This document shows, one piece after another, positions 1-9,720 of a DNA stretch of 64,000 bases; position 1 is the first letter of the stretch; each line of letters begins with the position of its first letter. The position numbers and the translations under genes were made by a program. The notes beneath the pieces were generated by a model, which saw only the letters and a program-made list of their open reading frames with translations, ran no database searches and was not told where the DNA came from. Where the stretch lies: NCBI RefSeq assembly GCF_000164135.1, contig NZ_GG770557.1:100785-164784 (forward strand). The letters run 5' to 3'. The DNA comes from Mycobacterium parascrofulaceum ATCC BAA-614. GTDB lineage: Bacteria > Actinomycetota > Actinomycetes > Mycobacteriales > Mycobacteriaceae.

Positions 1-163
1 GCAGGGGCCGGTTGCGGTGCTGGCCGCGCTGTGCTGCGGCGCGGCGTTGGTGCGGCACTGCGTGCGCCGATTCGGCGGCATCACCGGTGACGTGCTGGGC
101 GCCGCGGTCGAGCTGACGACGACGGTGAGCGCCGTGGCGCTCGCCGCGTTGGTGCGGTTCTAG
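1..163 (+). CDS. cobS: Adenosylcobinamide-GDP ribazoletransferase, C-terminal end (partial)
   Basis: Only the last 53 codons are in the window; the gene begins upstream of base 1. CobS is the membrane enzyme that joins the activated cobinamide to alpha-ribazole in the last steps of cobalamin synthesis. The visible tail contains the typical RRFGGITGD stretch followed by a hydrophobic helix and ends at TAG 161-163. It converges on ilvE with a 4-bp gap. In M. tuberculosis, as I recall it, a further membrane gene (Rv2209) lies between the two; here it is absent. The call rests on the family-typical C-terminal motif and the synteny. Confidence 0.88.
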   Translation, partial: QGPVAVLAALCCGAALVRHCVRRFGGITGDVLGAAVELTTTVSAVALAALVRF

Positions 164-167
164 GGGC

Positions 168-1274
168 TCAGCCCAGCCGGGCCATCCAGCCGTGGGTGTC
201 GGCGAAGGTCCCCCGCTGGATCCCGGTCAGCGTGTCGCGCAGCGCCATCGTCACCTCGCCGGGCTGGCCGTCGGCGACGGTGAAGTCGGTGTCGCCGTAC
301 TTGACGTGCGAGACCGGGGTGATGACGGCGGCGGTGCCGCAGGCGAACACCTCGGTGATCTCGCCGGCGGCGGCCTTCTTCTGCCACTCGTCGATGTCGA
401 TCTTGCGCTCCTCGACGGAGAATCCGGCGTCAATGGCCAACTGCAACAACGAATCCCGGGTGATGCCCGGCAACAGCGAACCGGACAACTCCGGCGTGAC
501 CAACCGCGCCGACCCGCCGCTGCCGAACACGAAGAAGATGTTCATCCCGCCCATCTCTTCGACGAAGCGCCGTTCGACGGCGTCCAGCCACACCACCTGG
601 TCGCATCCGTGCGCGGCGGCCTCGGCCTGCGCCAGCAGCGACGCGGCGTAGTTGCCCCCGAACTTGGCCGCCCCGGTGCCGCCCGGGCTGGCCCGCACGT
701 ACTCTGTCGACACCCACACCGTGACGGGGTTGACGCCACCCTTGAAGTACGCCCCGGCCGGCGAGGCGATCAACAGATACCGGTACCGCTTCGACGGCCG
801 CACGCCCAGTCCCGGCTCGGTGGCGATGACGAACGGCCGCAGATACAACGCGTCCTCACCGCCGGCCGCGGGCACCCACGGCTTGTCGACGGCGATGAGC
901 TGACACAGCGAGCCCATGAACAACTCGTCGGGCAGCTCGGGCATCGCGAGCCGCCGCGCCGAGGACCGCATGCGGGCGGCGTTGGCCTCCGCGCGAAACG
1001 ACACGACCGAGTCGTCGGCCCAGCGGTACGCCTTGAGCCCCTCGAAGATCTCCTGCGCGTAGTGCAGCACGATCGCGGACGGGTCCAGCTCGATCGGGCC
1101 GTACGGGATGACGCGCGCGTCGTGCCAGCCCCGCTCGTCGTCGTAGTCGATCGACACCATGTGGTCGGTGAAGTACTTGCCGAAACCGGGCTCGGCCAGG
1201 ATGGATTCACGTTCGGCGTCGGTCGCCGGGTGCGCCGAACGGGAAACCGTGAACTCGAGGGAGCCGCTGGTCAT
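168..1274 (-). CDS. ilvE: Branched-chain amino acid aminotransferase
   Basis: PLP-dependent fold-type IV transaminase that interconverts Leu/Ile/Val and their 2-keto acids using glutamate, in the cytoplasm. The 368 residues equal the length of M. tuberculosis IlvE. The PLP lysine is Lys204 in KFGGNYAAS, and the conserved EEMGGMN and GTAAVITPV segments follow. The frame stays open far upstream, but the ATG at 1274 gives the family N-terminus ([10 protein letters not shown]), so the longer frame is rejected. It is followed leftward by cobS, which converges on it. gcvT lies upstream on the same strand, 53 bp away. Confidence 0.96.
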   Translation of the reverse strand: MTSGSLEFTVSRSAHPATDAERESILAEPGFGKYFTDHMVSIDYDDERGWHDARVIPYGPIELDPSAIVLHYAQEIFEGLKAYRWADDSVVSFRAEANAARMRSSARRLAMPELPDELFMGSLCQLIAVDKPWVPAAGGEDALYLRPFVIATEPGLGVRPSKRYRYLLIASPAGAYFKGGVNPVTVWVSTEYVRASPGGTGAAKFGGNYAASLLAQAEAAAHGCDQVVWLDAVERRFVEEMGGMNIFFVFGSGGSARLVTPELSGSLLPGITRDSLLQLAIDAGFSVEERKIDIDEWQKKAAAGEITEVFACGTAAVITPVSHVKYGDTDFTVADGQPGEVTMALRDTLTGIQRGTFADTHGWMARLG

Positions 1275-1327
1275 GGCGCTGATTGTATATCCGCCTGCGA
1301 CCGGGCTTTTCACCCGAACCTGCGGCA

Positions 1328-2425
1328 CTAACGCGTTTTCGCTTGGACGAACGGCGGCCGCACCACTTCGCACTCGGCGGCGCGGCCCCGGATGTCGACG
1401 GTGACCCGCTGGCCGTCCTCGATTCCGGCGTCGGCGTCGATCAGCGCCAGCGCGATCCCGACTTGCAGTGTCGGGGAGAACGTCCCCGACGTGGTGACCC
1501 CGACCGGCGTCTCGCCGGCGAGCACGGTCAGGCCGGGCCGCAGCACGCCGCGCCCCACCATCCGCAGCCCGCGCAGCAGCCGCCGCGGCCCCGCCACCTT
1601 CTCCGCCAGCAGCGCGTCGCGGCCGAAGAACGCGTCCTTCTTCCAGCCGATCGCCCAGCCGCATCGCGCCTGCAGCGGCGAAATGTCCAGCGCCAGTTCG
1701 TGTCCGTGCAGCGGATAGCCCATCTCGGTGCGCAGCGTGTCGCGGGCGCCCAGGCCGGCGGGCTCGCCGCCGGCCGCGGCGACCGCCCCGGCCAGCGCGT
1801 CGAACACCACGGCCGCCGAGTCCCACGGCGGCAGCAGTTCGTAGCCGTGCTCCCCGGTGTATCCGGTCCGGCACACCCGCACCGGCACGCCCGCGTAGGT
1901 GGCGTCGGCGTAGCCCATGTAGTCCATGCCGGTCGGCAGCCCGAGCCCGTCCAGCACGTCCGCCGAGCGCGGGCCCTGCACCGCCAGGACGGCATACGAG
2001 CGGTGCTCGTTGGTGATCGTCAGCCCGGGCCTGACCACCCCCTGCAGCGCCTCGACCACCGCGGCGGTGTTGGCCGCGTTGGGCACCAGGAAGATCTCGT
2101 CGTCGTCGACGTAGTAGGCGATCAGGTCGTCGATCACGCCGCCGGACTCGGTGCAGCACAACGTGTATTGCGCCTTGCCCGGCCCGATGCGGCTCAGGTC
2201 GTTGGTCAGCGTCGAATTGACGAACTCGGCGGCGCCCGGCCCGCGGATCAGCGCCTTGCCCAGGTGGCTGACGTCGAACAGGCCGACCGCGTTGCGGGTG
2301 GCGTTGTGCTCGCTGACGGTGCCGGCGTACGACACCGGCATCAACCAGCCGCCGAACTCGGCGAAACTGGCCCCCAACTCGCGGTGGCGGTCTTCCAGCG
2401 GGCCATGCTGAAGGTCATCGGTCAC
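1328..2425 (-). CDS. gcvT: Glycine cleavage system T protein (aminomethyltransferase)
   Basis: Transfers the one-carbon unit of aminomethylated H-protein to tetrahydrofolate, releasing ammonia. The 365-residue protein shows the GcvT start [18 protein letters not shown], then DVSHLGK and [13 protein letters not shown], all diagnostic of the folate-binding fold and the C-terminal beta-barrel. It is slightly shorter than the M. tuberculosis protein (about 379 aa by memory). The gene is divergent from the adenylate cyclase, with 41 bp between starts, so both promoters must share or overlap this gap. No other gcv gene is in the window. Confidence 0.95.
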   Translation of the reverse strand: MTDDLQHGPLEDRHRELGASFAEFGGWLMPVSYAGTVSEHNATRNAVGLFDVSHLGKALIRGPGAAEFVNSTLTNDLSRIGPGKAQYTLCCTESGGVIDDLIAYYVDDDEIFLVPNAANTAAVVEALQGVVRPGLTITNEHRSYAVLAVQGPRSADVLDGLGLPTGMDYMGYADATYAGVPVRVCRTGYTGEHGYELLPPWDSAAVVFDALAGAVAAAGGEPAGLGARDTLRTEMGYPLHGHELALDISPLQARCGWAIGWKKDAFFGRDALLAEKVAGPRRLLRGLRMVGRGVLRPGLTVLAGETPVGVTTSGTFSPTLQVGIALALIDADAGIEDGQRVTVDIRGRAAECEVVRPPFVQAKTR

Positions 2426-2466
2426 GACGATTCACCCTAATCGCCGGTGCTGGCACACTTGGGTGG

Positions 2467-3591
2467 GTGGTCGATTCCCCGGACTTCGAGGCGCTCGAGG
2501 CCGCCGGGATCGTCCGCGCGCGCGAGCGGGCCGACCTGATCAAGTACCTGGACGAACTCGGCTTCACCGTCGACGAAATGGTGGAGGCCGAGCGGCGCGG
2601 GCGGCTGTTCGGGCTCGCCGGGGATGTCTTGCAATGGTCGGGGCGACCGGTCCACACGATGGCCAGCGCCGCCGAACAGCTCGGCCTGTCCCCCGACGAG
2701 GTCGCCCAGGCGTGGGGTTTGCTCGGCCTGACCGTGGCCGGTCCCGACGTCCCGACGCTGAGCCAGGCCGACGTCGACGCGTTGGCCACCTGGGTCGCGC
2801 TGAAGACGGTGGTGGGTGAGGACGGCGCGTTCGGGCTGCTGCGGGTGCTCGGCGCCGCGATGGCCCGGCTCGCCGAAGCCGAGTCGACGGCGATCCGGGC
2901 CGGGACCCCGGACATCCAGATGACCTACACCAACGACGAGCTCGCCACCGCGCAGGCGTACCGCGCGGTCGCGGAGTTCGTCCCCCGGATCTCGGCGCTG
3001 ATCGACGTCGTCCACCGGCACCACCTGACCGGCGCCCGCACCCACTTCGAGGGCGTCCTGCGCGACACCTCCGCAAGCGTGGTGTGCGGCATCGGTTTTG
3101 CCGACCTGTCCGGCTTCACCGTGCTCACCCGCGCGCTCACCCCCGCGCAGCTTTCGGCCCTGCTCAACGAGTTCGCCGGAACGGTCGCGGACGTGGTGCA
3201 TCGCGACGGCGGCCGGGTGGTGAAGTTCATCGGTGACGAGGTGATGTGGGTGAGCGCCTCGCCCGAACACCTGGCCACGGCGGCGGCCGACCTCGTCGAC
3301 CATCCGCGGGCGCGCGAGGAGGGCCTGCAGGTCCGTGCCGGCCTGGCGTTCGGAACCGTCCTGGCGATCAACGGGGACTACTTCGGCAGTCCGGTCAACC
3401 TGGCGGCGCGTCTGGTCGGGGCCGCGGCCCCGGGCCAGATCCTGGCCGACGCGGCCCTGCACGAGCAGTTGCCGGACTGGCCGGCGGCGGCGCGTGGCCC
3501 CTTTGACCTCAAGGGTTTTGACGCTCCCGTCGACGCCTTCGAGCTGCACGGCCGGGACGCCGCCGACCCCGGCCCGGGCCCCGGCGATTAG
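2467..3591 (+). CDS. Class III adenylate cyclase (Rv2212-like)
   Basis: Makes cAMP from ATP. The 374-aa soluble protein has an N-terminal regulatory domain of about 200 residues (the Rv1264/Rv2212 type), then a class III cyclase domain at about residues 200-360. Visible catalytic features are the metal-binding Asp in FADLSGF, the GDEVM loop with the second Asp, and NLAAR supplying the transition-state Asn/Arg. No membrane segment is present. The start is GTG 2467 (GTG GTC GAT). The M. tuberculosis homologue is reported to respond to fatty acids; that is family knowledge, not visible here. pepB follows 11 bp downstream on the same strand. Confidence 0.93.
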   Translation: MVDSPDFEALEAAGIVRARERADLIKYLDELGFTVDEMVEAERRGRLFGLAGDVLQWSGRPVHTMASAAEQLGLSPDEVAQAWGLLGLTVAGPDVPTLSQADVDALATWVALKTVVGEDGAFGLLRVLGAAMARLAEAESTAIRAGTPDIQMTYTNDELATAQAYRAVAEFVPRISALIDVVHRHHLTGARTHFEGVLRDTSASVVCGIGFADLSGFTVLTRALTPAQLSALLNEFAGTVADVVHRDGGRVVKFIGDEVMWVSASPEHLATAAADLVDHPRAREEGLQVRAGLAFGTVLAINGDYFGSPVNLAARLVGAAAPGQILADAALHEQLPDWPAAARGPFDLKGFDAPVDAFELHGRDAADPGPGPGD

Positions 3592-3602
3592 GGTAACTGC
3601 CC

Positions 3603-5150
3603 GTGAGCACCGAACCGAGCTATGCCAGCCCGTCCGTCACCGTCGCCACGTCGCTGCCCAAACGCGGGGCGGGCTCCTCGGTGCTGATCGTGCCGGTCGT
3701 CTCGACCGGCGACGAGGACAGGCCCGGGGCGGGCGTCGCCGAGGGCGAGTCGCTGCTGCCAGCCGAGGCGGTCGCCGACATCGAGGCCGGCCTGCGCGCG
3801 CTGGACGCCACCGGCGGCAGCGACCAGGTCCACCGCCTGGTGGTGCCGTCGCTGCCGGTGTCCAGCGTGCTGACGATCGGCCTCGGCAAACCGCGACCCG
3901 AATGGCCCGCCGACACGATCCGGCGCGCCGCCGGTGTGGCCGCGCGCTCGCTGGGCACCGCGGAGGCGGTGTTCACCACGCTCGCCGGCCTGCCCGGCGC
4001 CGACGCCTGTTCGGCCGCCGTCGAAGGCCTGATCCTGGGCAGCTACCGGTTCACCGAATTCCGCAGCGGCAAGACCGCGCCGAAGGACAAGGGGCTGCGC
4101 AAGATCACCGTGCTGTCCACTGCGAAGGACGCGAAAGCCGCAAGCGCGCACGGCGCGGCCGTGGCGACCGCGGTGGCCACCGCGCGCGACTTCGTCAACA
4201 CCCCGCCGAGCCACCTCTTTCCCGCCGAATTCGCCAAGCGCGCAAGGTCTCTGGGCGAATCCGTGGGGCTCGAGGTGGAAGTGCTGGACGAGAAGGCGCT
4301 GCAGAAGGCCGGCTACGGCGGCGTGATCGGGGTCGGGCAGGGCTCGTCGCGGCCGCCCCGGCTGGTGCGGCTGACCCACCGGGGTTCGAAGCTGGCCAAG
4401 AAGCCCAAGCAGGCCAAGCGAGTGGCCCTCGTCGGCAAGGGCGTCACGTTCGACACCGGCGGCATCTCGATCAAGCCGGCGGCGTCGATGCACCACATGA
4501 CTTCCGACATGGGCGGGGCGGCCGCGGTCGTCGCGACGGTGACGCTGGCCGCGCAGTTGGGGTTGCCCATCGACGTGATCGCCACCGTGCCGATGGCCGA
4601 GAACATGCCGTCGGGCACCGCGCAGCGTCCCGGCGACGTGCTGACGCAGTACGGCGGGATCACCGTCGAGGTGCAGAACACCGACGCCGAGGGCCGCCTC
4701 ATCCTGGCCGACGCCATCGTGCGGGCCTGCGAGGACAACCCGGACTACCTGATCGAGACATCCACGCTGACGGGCGCGCAGACGGTGGCGCTGGGGGCCC
4801 GGATTCCCGGGGTGATGGGCAGCGACGAGTTCCGCGACCGGGTCGCCGCGATCTCGCAGCGGGTGGGCGAGAACGGCTGGCCGATGCCGCTGCCCGACGA
4901 ACTCAAGGAGGACCTGAAGTCGACGGTGGCCGACCTGTCCAACATCAGCGGGCAGCGCTTCGCCGGCATGCTGGTGGCGGGGGTGTTCCTGCGCGAGTTC
5001 GTCGCCGACGGTGTGAGCTGGGCGCACATCGACGTGGCCGGCCCGGCGTTCAACACCGGCAGCCCGTGGGGGTACACGCCCAAGGGCGGCACCGGTGTGC
5101 CGACCCGCACCATGTTCGCGGTGCTCGAGGACATCGCCGAGAACGGTTAG
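3603..5150 (+). CDS. pepB: Leucyl aminopeptidase (M17 family)
   Basis: Cytosolic dimetal aminopeptidase, 515 residues, the usual M17 length. The N-terminal macro-like domain covers about residues 1-190. The catalytic domain carries [10 protein letters not shown] (metal-binding Lys and Asp) and the M17 signature NTDAEGRL. The start is GTG 3603, 11 bp after the cyclase stop, so the two genes are probably co-transcribed. The 3-prime side opens into a repeat-rich 150-bp gap. M. tuberculosis carries the same cyclase-aminopeptidase order (Rv2212-Rv2213). Confidence 0.96.
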   Translation: MSTEPSYASPSVTVATSLPKRGAGSSVLIVPVVSTGDEDRPGAGVAEGESLLPAEAVADIEAGLRALDATGGSDQVHRLVVPSLPVSSVLTIGLGKPRPEWPADTIRRAAGVAARSLGTAEAVFTTLAGLPGADACSAAVEGLILGSYRFTEFRSGKTAPKDKGLRKITVLSTAKDAKAASAHGAAVATAVATARDFVNTPPSHLFPAEFAKRARSLGESVGLEVEVLDEKALQKAGYGGVIGVGQGSSRPPRLVRLTHRGSKLAKKPKQAKRVALVGKGVTFDTGGISIKPAASMHHMTSDMGGAAAVVATVTLAAQLGLPIDVIATVPMAENMPSGTAQRPGDVLTQYGGITVEVQNTDAEGRLILADAIVRACEDNPDYLIETSTLTGAQTVALGARIPGVMGSDEFRDRVAAISQRVGENGWPMPLPDELKEDLKSTVADLSNISGQRFAGMLVAGVFLREFVADGVSWAHIDVAGPAFNTGSPWGYTPKGGTGVPTRTMFAVLEDIAENG

Positions 5151-5177
5151 TGAGCGGCTAGCGCTGTCCGGCGCCGG

Positions 5178-5240
5178 CCTCCCGCCGAGCTGGGGGTACC
5201 GCCCTCCCGCCGAGCTGGGGGTACCGCCCTCCCGCCGAGC
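5178..5240. repeat. 2.5 tandem copies of a 25-bp unit
   Basis: A unit starting CCTCCCGCCGAGCTGGGGG begins at 5178 and 5203, exactly 25 bp apart, with a truncated third copy from 5228 that breaks off after CGAGC and runs straight into the palindromic repeats. It fills the convergent gap between pepB and the leftward oxidoreductase. No coding potential is supported. Confidence 0.9.
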
Positions 5241-5286
5241 GTCACGCCAGCGTGGCGCCGGCGCGCGAACGTCACGCCAGCGTGGC
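5241..5286. repeat. Two copies of the GTCACGCCAGCGTGGC palindromic repeat
   Basis: Copies lie at 5241-5256 and 5271-5286. The core is a near-palindrome (GTCACGC, CA, GCGTGGC) capable of forming a short hairpin. The same element recurs at 12537-12650, 48531-48576 and 53291-53373, always between genes. Here it lies between convergent genes, where a factor-independent terminator or roadblock would be useful, though no T-tract follows. Confidence 0.85.
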
Positions 5287-5303
5287 GGTGAGCGTCGAGC
5301 GCC

Positions 5304-6899
5304 TCACTTCGTCAGCAAAGAGAACACGGCACGCTTGACCGCCCGGCGCGGCCAGCCGCTCACCCCGGCGGCGGCCAGCGCCGCGTTGGCCGCGTTGCGA
5401 CCGCAGGCGCCGTGCACCGAGCCGCCCGGGGTCGCCGACGCGCTGCCCAGATACAGCCCCTGCACCGGGGTCTCGGCCCGGCCCATGCCGGGTGCCGGGC
5501 GGAAGATGAGCATCTGCTGCAATTGCGCGGTCCCGCCGTTGAGCGCACCCATGTGCAGGTTGGCGTCGTTGGCCTCCAGGTCCGACGGCCGTTGCACGAA
5601 CCGGTCGACGACGGCCGCGCCAAAGCCCGGCGCGTGTTCCTCGATGACGTGGTCCACCCTCGCGGCGAGCCGGTCGGCCGACGCGTCGTCGGCAACGTTG
5701 CGCGGCAAATGCGTGTAAGCCCAGACGCTTTCGGTTCCCGCCGGCGATCTGCTGGGATCGGCGGTGGTGGTCTGCCCCAACAACATGAACGGGTGCTCGG
5801 GCACCACCCGGGTGTTCAGGTCTGCCATCCAGCGGACCAGCCCGTCACCGTCGGCGCCCAGATGCACGGTGCCCACGCCCTGCAACTTCTCAGCCCGCCA
5901 GGGCACCGGCCCGCCGAGCGCGTAGTTGACCTTCACCACCGGCGGGTCCCACATGAAGTGCTCGAGGTCGCGCAACAGCTTGGGCGGCACCGCATCCCGC
6001 GGCAGCATGTCGCAGAACAATCGCGGCGCGGTCACGTCGGCCACGATCGCCCGCCGCGCCGCGACCGTGCGCCCCTCGGCCGTCGTCACCCCGACGGCAC
6101 GGCCGCCCCGCACCTGGATGCGAGAAACGTTCTGGTTGCACTCGATCCGGGCGCCCGCGGAGCGGGCACGGTTCACCAGGGCGGCCGTCAGCTGCCCGGA
6201 ACCGCCGACCGGCACCGGCCAGCCGCAGTCCTGGGCCAGCATCGTCATCAGGAATCCCATGGCGCCGCTGATCGGCGCGTCCGGCGGAACGTCGGCGTGC
6301 ATCGCGTTGCCCAACAACAACACTCGGGGCGCCTCGCCGGCGAACAGCTGGCTCGCCATGGTGTTGGCGGGCTGGACCAGCAGCCGCGCGACCCGAAGCG
6401 CCTCGGCCGTGCCGAGTTTGGTCAGCAGCCGCAGCATCGGGCGCACGGGCGGGAAGGGCGCCAGCATCGCGTCGAGCAGCGGCGCCTTGATCCGCTGCCA
6501 CAAGTCCACCACGCGCCACCAGTTTTCGCCGTCGGCGGGTTCCCGCCGCGCGAATTCCGCTGCGGTGCGGGCCGGATCGCGGTAGACGACGGGCGGGTCG
6601 TCGTCTAATGCGCTGCGCGGATGCCCGACCACCGCGGGCGCATGCGACCAGCGCAGTCCGTGGTCCTCCAGCGCGAGCGCGGCAATCGCCGGTGAGGCCA
6701 CCGTCATCGGGTAGTAGGAGCTGAACAGGTCGATGATGTAGCCAGGCGTCAGCTCGGCGCTGCGCACGGCGCCCCCGGGTTCCGGCTGCGCTTCGAGCAC
6801 CAGCACGTCCCAGCCGGCGTCGGCCAGCATCGAGGCGGCGACCAGCCCGTGGTGCCCCGCCCCGATGACGACGGCGTCCGCGGAGTCCCGCACGCTCAC
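5304..6899 (-). CDS. FAD-dependent oxidoreductase, phytoene-desaturase-like
   Basis: A 531-aa protein starting with a Rossmann FAD-binding motif GAGHHGLVAA at residues about 12-21 followed by VLVLEAQPEPGGA, the amine-oxidase/phytoene-desaturase pattern. The C-terminus has GLYLGSASATPGGSVHG, a typical flavin-contacting tail. Substrate unknown; carotenoid-like or lipid substrates are possible. The start GTG at 6899 overlaps the TGA of the SRPBCC gene by 4 nt (GTGA), so the two are translationally coupled. The frame is open further upstream to about 7313, but that stretch is a shadow of the SRPBCC gene. I do not recall this pair at this position in M. tuberculosis. Confidence 0.85.
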   Translation of the reverse strand: MSVRDSADAVVIGAGHHGLVAASMLADAGWDVLVLEAQPEPGGAVRSAELTPGYIIDLFSSYYPMTVASPAIAALALEDHGLRWSHAPAVVGHPRSALDDDPPVVYRDPARTAAEFARREPADGENWWRVVDLWQRIKAPLLDAMLAPFPPVRPMLRLLTKLGTAEALRVARLLVQPANTMASQLFAGEAPRVLLLGNAMHADVPPDAPISGAMGFLMTMLAQDCGWPVPVGGSGQLTAALVNRARSAGARIECNQNVSRIQVRGGRAVGVTTAEGRTVAARRAIVADVTAPRLFCDMLPRDAVPPKLLRDLEHFMWDPPVVKVNYALGGPVPWRAEKLQGVGTVHLGADGDGLVRWMADLNTRVVPEHPFMLLGQTTTADPSRSPAGTESVWAYTHLPRNVADDASADRLAARVDHVIEEHAPGFGAAVVDRFVQRPSDLEANDANLHMGALNGGTAQLQQMLIFRPAPGMGRAETPVQGLYLGSASATPGGSVHGACGRNAANAALAAAGVSGWPRRAVKRAVFSLLTK

Positions 6900-7348
6900 T
6901 TCACCTGGCTCGGCTCCATGCGCTCGGCCAGTGCCACCAGCCGCCACAGGCACTCCTTGTTGCGCGGGTAGGCCGCGGCCAGCGCGAGCGAGTTGGGAAC
7001 CGCCTTCATCGGGCCCTGCACGGGCACTTCGATCATCTCCACCCGGCAGCCCTGTGCGGTTCCGTGCAGCAACATCGTGATCCGCGCGGCGCCCAGCGGC
7101 CCCAGGCGGGCGCACAGCACCAGCTTGTGCGGCGGTTCGAACTCCTCGACCAACGTCGCGTCGTTGATCACCAACGGCCAGATCCCGATCGAGTGCTTGA
7201 TCGAGGAGCCCGGCTCCGGCCAGTTCGGGTCGACGGCCCGCATGCGGCTGTTGCCGACCACCCACTGGGTGTAGGTCCACCCCTGGGCCAGCACTTCCCA
7301 GACCCGTTCGCAAGGCACGGGCACGTCCCGCGTCGCACTCAGCACCAC
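6896..7348 (-). CDS. SRPBCC (START/polyketide cyclase-like) family protein
   Basis: A 150-residue single-domain protein with the SRPBCC opening pattern (short strand, then VPCERVWEVLAQGWTY helix) and alternating strands ending in a long C-terminal helix. These proteins bind hydrophobic ligands in a deep pocket. The start is GTG 7348, preceded by an AGGGGAA ribosome site at the right distance. It is translationally coupled to the downstream oxidoreductase, which suggests it delivers or binds the same ligand (inference). No catalytic residues can be assigned from sequence alone. Confidence 0.8.
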   Translation of the reverse strand: MVLSATRDVPVPCERVWEVLAQGWTYTQWVVGNSRMRAVDPNWPEPGSSIKHSIGIWPLVINDATLVEEFEPPHKLVLCARLGPLGAARITMLLHGTAQGCRVEMIEVPVQGPMKAVPNSLALAAAYPRNKECLWRLVALAERMEPSQVK

Positions 7349-7484
7349 GATCTGTTCCCCTCTCGGTTACCGCGGCGGAATACCCACGAACCGTGCGGTG
7401 AATCCGGCCGGCTCTGGGTTTACCGGCGCCGTACAGCGGCTAATCTCCCACCGTTCGAAAACCCGTACGAAGAAAGGCGAGATC

Positions 7485-7829
7485 GTGACGGTGCGACGGT
7501 TGATCCTGGGCGTGGGCGCCGTGCTCCTGCTGGCCGGCGTGATCGGGCTCTTGGCGCCGGTGTCGATTTCGGACGGCAACGGCCATTCGATCGGTTGCGG
7601 GAACGCGGTCGCCACGGACCTGTCCGCGGCCAGAAGCGCGAACAACAACAGCGTGGCGAACATCCCGATCCTGAATCAGGTTGTCCCGCACACCGACTAC
7701 GTGGCGCAGTGCCAGTCCTCGGTGGGCAGCCGGCGCATGTGGTCGATCCCGCTGGCGGTGGTCGGGCTCATCGCGATCGGCGGGGCGTTGCTGACGGGCC
7801 GTCAGGGTGCGGCGCGGGCGGGCACCTGA
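7485..7829 (+). CDS. Small two-helix membrane protein, function unknown
   Basis: A 114-aa protein starting at GTG 7485 behind GAAAGGCGAG. Helix 1 spans about residues 6-26 (LILGVGAVLLLAGVIGLLA) and helix 2 about 88-104 (IPLAVVGLIAIGGALL). The segment between them has two cysteines (GCGN and AQCQ) and is rich in Ser/Asn, consistent with an extracytoplasmic loop held by a disulfide. An upstream in-frame start at 7398 lacks a ribosome site. The gene sits alone between leftward genes and converges on ephD with only 3 bp between stops. I do not recognise the family. Confidence 0.7.
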   Translation: MTVRRLILGVGAVLLLAGVIGLLAPVSISDGNGHSIGCGNAVATDLSAARSANNNSVANIPILNQVVPHTDYVAQCQSSVGSRRMWSIPLAVVGLIAIGGALLTGRQGAARAGT

Positions 7830-7832
7830 GCG

Positions 7833-9608
7833 TCAGATGACGCGCATCCGCGCGAAGTTACGTAGGCCCTGCGGCGCAATACGCGAAAACCCGTACAGCG
7901 CATAGGCTTCCGGCGCCACGGGTCGGATCGGCTTTTTCTTCTGCACCGACGACAGGATCGCGTTGGCGACCTTGTCCGGGCCGTAGTGCCGCAGCGCGAA
8001 CATCTTGCCCAGCTGGCCGCGCCGGCCGTCGACCTGTTCACCCTTGCCCGCCGGTGCGTCGAACCGGGTGGTGTTGATGATGTTCGTGTCGATGACGCCC
8101 GGGCAGATCGTGGTCAGACCCACGCCGGCCGCGTCGAGTTCGGCGCGCAGGCAGTCGGAGAACATGTAGGTCGCCGCCTTCGACGTGCAGTAGGCGTTCA
8201 GCGACTGCAGCGGGGCGTAGGCGGCCATCGACGAGACGTTGACGATGTACCCGCCGGTGCCGCGCTCGACCATCCGCCGCGCGAACGACCGGCAGCCGTT
8301 GACCACCCCGCCCAGGTTGACGTCGAGCACGCGGTCGAACTGCTCGGCCGGCGTGTCCAAAAATCCCCCGGCCTGCCCGATGCCGGCGTTGTTGACCACG
8401 ATGTCGGGCACGCCGTGCTCGGCGCTGACCCGCTCGGCGAACGCCTCCACCGCCCCGGCGTCGGACACGTCGAGCACGTAGGCGTGCGCGACGCCGCCGC
8501 GGGTGGCGATCTCGGCGGCGGTGGCCTTGACGGCCGCTTCGTCGATGTCGCTGACGACCAGCTCGGCGCCCTCCCGCGCGAACGCGAACGCCGTCTCCCG
8601 GCCGATGCCGCTGCCGGCGCCGGTGACCGAGACCAGGGTGTCGCCGAAGGGCCCGCGGGGCCGCCCGACCTGCGCGCGCAGCAGCGCGCGGCTGGGCGGC
8701 CCGCCCTCGGCCAGGTCGGCGAAGTCGTGCACGGCCGCGGCCATCACCTGCGGGTGCGACATCGGCGAGAAGTGGCCGGCCCGGATGTCACGGCGCCACA
8801 GCCGCGGGACGAAACGCGGCGTGTGGTCGTAGCCGTACGGCCGCACGTACTTGTCCCTGGTGTTGACGATCAACTGCACCGGCACGTCGACGACGTGGAC
8901 GCCCCGACCGCGGCCGGAGAACGAGCGAAAGTAGTTGGCGGGATAGGTCTTCACCGAACGGGCGGCGTCGCGGGCCAACTGCGGCGAGTGGTGGATCTGC
9001 TCTGCCGGAATGTTGTCCACGGCATTGCGCCGAAGCGCCGGGATCGAGAGCGTCAGCCTCAGCAACAGCGGCGCGACCACGGGGATCGAGAAGAAGATCA
9101 TGTAGGTCAGCCGCAGCGCCTGGCTGATCGCCCTGACGAACGTGCGGGGCCGCCAGGGCCGCCGCAGCCCGCTGAAGATGTAATCGACCAGTTGGTCCTG
9201 GCTCGGTCCGGACACCGACGTGAACGTGGCGACCCGGTCCCCGGCTCCGGGCCGCTTCAGGTAGTGCCACACGCCCACGGAGCCCCAGTCGTGGGCCAGC
9301 ACGTGCACGGGCCGGCCGGGGCTCAGCTCGCCGGTCACCGCGGCGAAGTCGTCGGCGAACCGGTCCATGCTGTAGGCGGACACCGGCTTGGGCGCCGAGG
9401 ACGCCCCGACGCCGCGGTTGTCGTACCGGAGGACGCGGAACCGGTCGGCGAGCAGCGGCACCACCCCGTCCCACAGCACGTGCGAGTCGGGGAAGCCGTG
9501 CACCAGCACGACGGTGGGGCCCTCGGGGTTGCCCTCCTCGTAGACCGCGATCCGCGCGCCGTCGGCGCTGTCGACGAAATGCTGGGTTGGTTGTTGTGTT
9601 GCCGGCAT
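7833..9608 (-). CDS. ephD: Alpha/beta hydrolase fused to short-chain dehydrogenase (EphD)
   Basis: A 591-residue bifunctional protein. Residues about 1-300 are an epoxide-hydrolase-type alpha/beta hydrolase (HGFPDSH oxyanion segment, nucleophile Asp107 in AHDWGS). Residues about 325-591 are an SDR with TGAGSGIG nucleotide-binding and catalytic Tyr473/Lys477 in YCTSK. The M. tuberculosis orthologue (Rv2214c, similar length) has been linked to processing of oxygenated mycolic acids. The ATG start at 9608 is divergent from dlaT. Both active sites appear intact. Confidence 0.94.
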   Translation of the reverse strand: MPATQQPTQHFVDSADGARIAVYEEGNPEGPTVVLVHGFPDSHVLWDGVVPLLADRFRVLRYDNRGVGASSAPKPVSAYSMDRFADDFAAVTGELSPGRPVHVLAHDWGSVGVWHYLKRPGAGDRVATFTSVSGPSQDQLVDYIFSGLRRPWRPRTFVRAISQALRLTYMIFFSIPVVAPLLLRLTLSIPALRRNAVDNIPAEQIHHSPQLARDAARSVKTYPANYFRSFSGRGRGVHVVDVPVQLIVNTRDKYVRPYGYDHTPRFVPRLWRRDIRAGHFSPMSHPQVMAAAVHDFADLAEGGPPSRALLRAQVGRPRGPFGDTLVSVTGAGSGIGRETAFAFAREGAELVVSDIDEAAVKATAAEIATRGGVAHAYVLDVSDAGAVEAFAERVSAEHGVPDIVVNNAGIGQAGGFLDTPAEQFDRVLDVNLGGVVNGCRSFARRMVERGTGGYIVNVSSMAAYAPLQSLNAYCTSKAATYMFSDCLRAELDAAGVGLTTICPGVIDTNIINTTRFDAPAGKGEQVDGRRGQLGKMFALRHYGPDKVANAILSSVQKKKPIRPVAPEAYALYGFSRIAPQGLRNFARMRVI

Positions 9609-9720
9609 CTCCGCCTCCCCGCCTCAACTGCAGTGGCCACACCGTAGCAAGGGGGTTCGGGCCGCCCCGGCAGCCGCGCGCGGTCCGCCCTGGATGTGTG
9701 CCGGCGCCGACGCAGTGACA

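Noticed and set aside
168..2159. ilvE frame extended to 663 codons
   Set aside because: The extension overlaps gcvT on the same strand in another frame and is Arg/Ala-rich; the ATG at 1274 gives the exact family length.
5304..7313. A 669-codon oxidoreductase fused to an N-terminal extension
   Set aside because: The extension is the shadow of the SRPBCC gene; GTG 6899 with a 4-nt overlap is the natural start.
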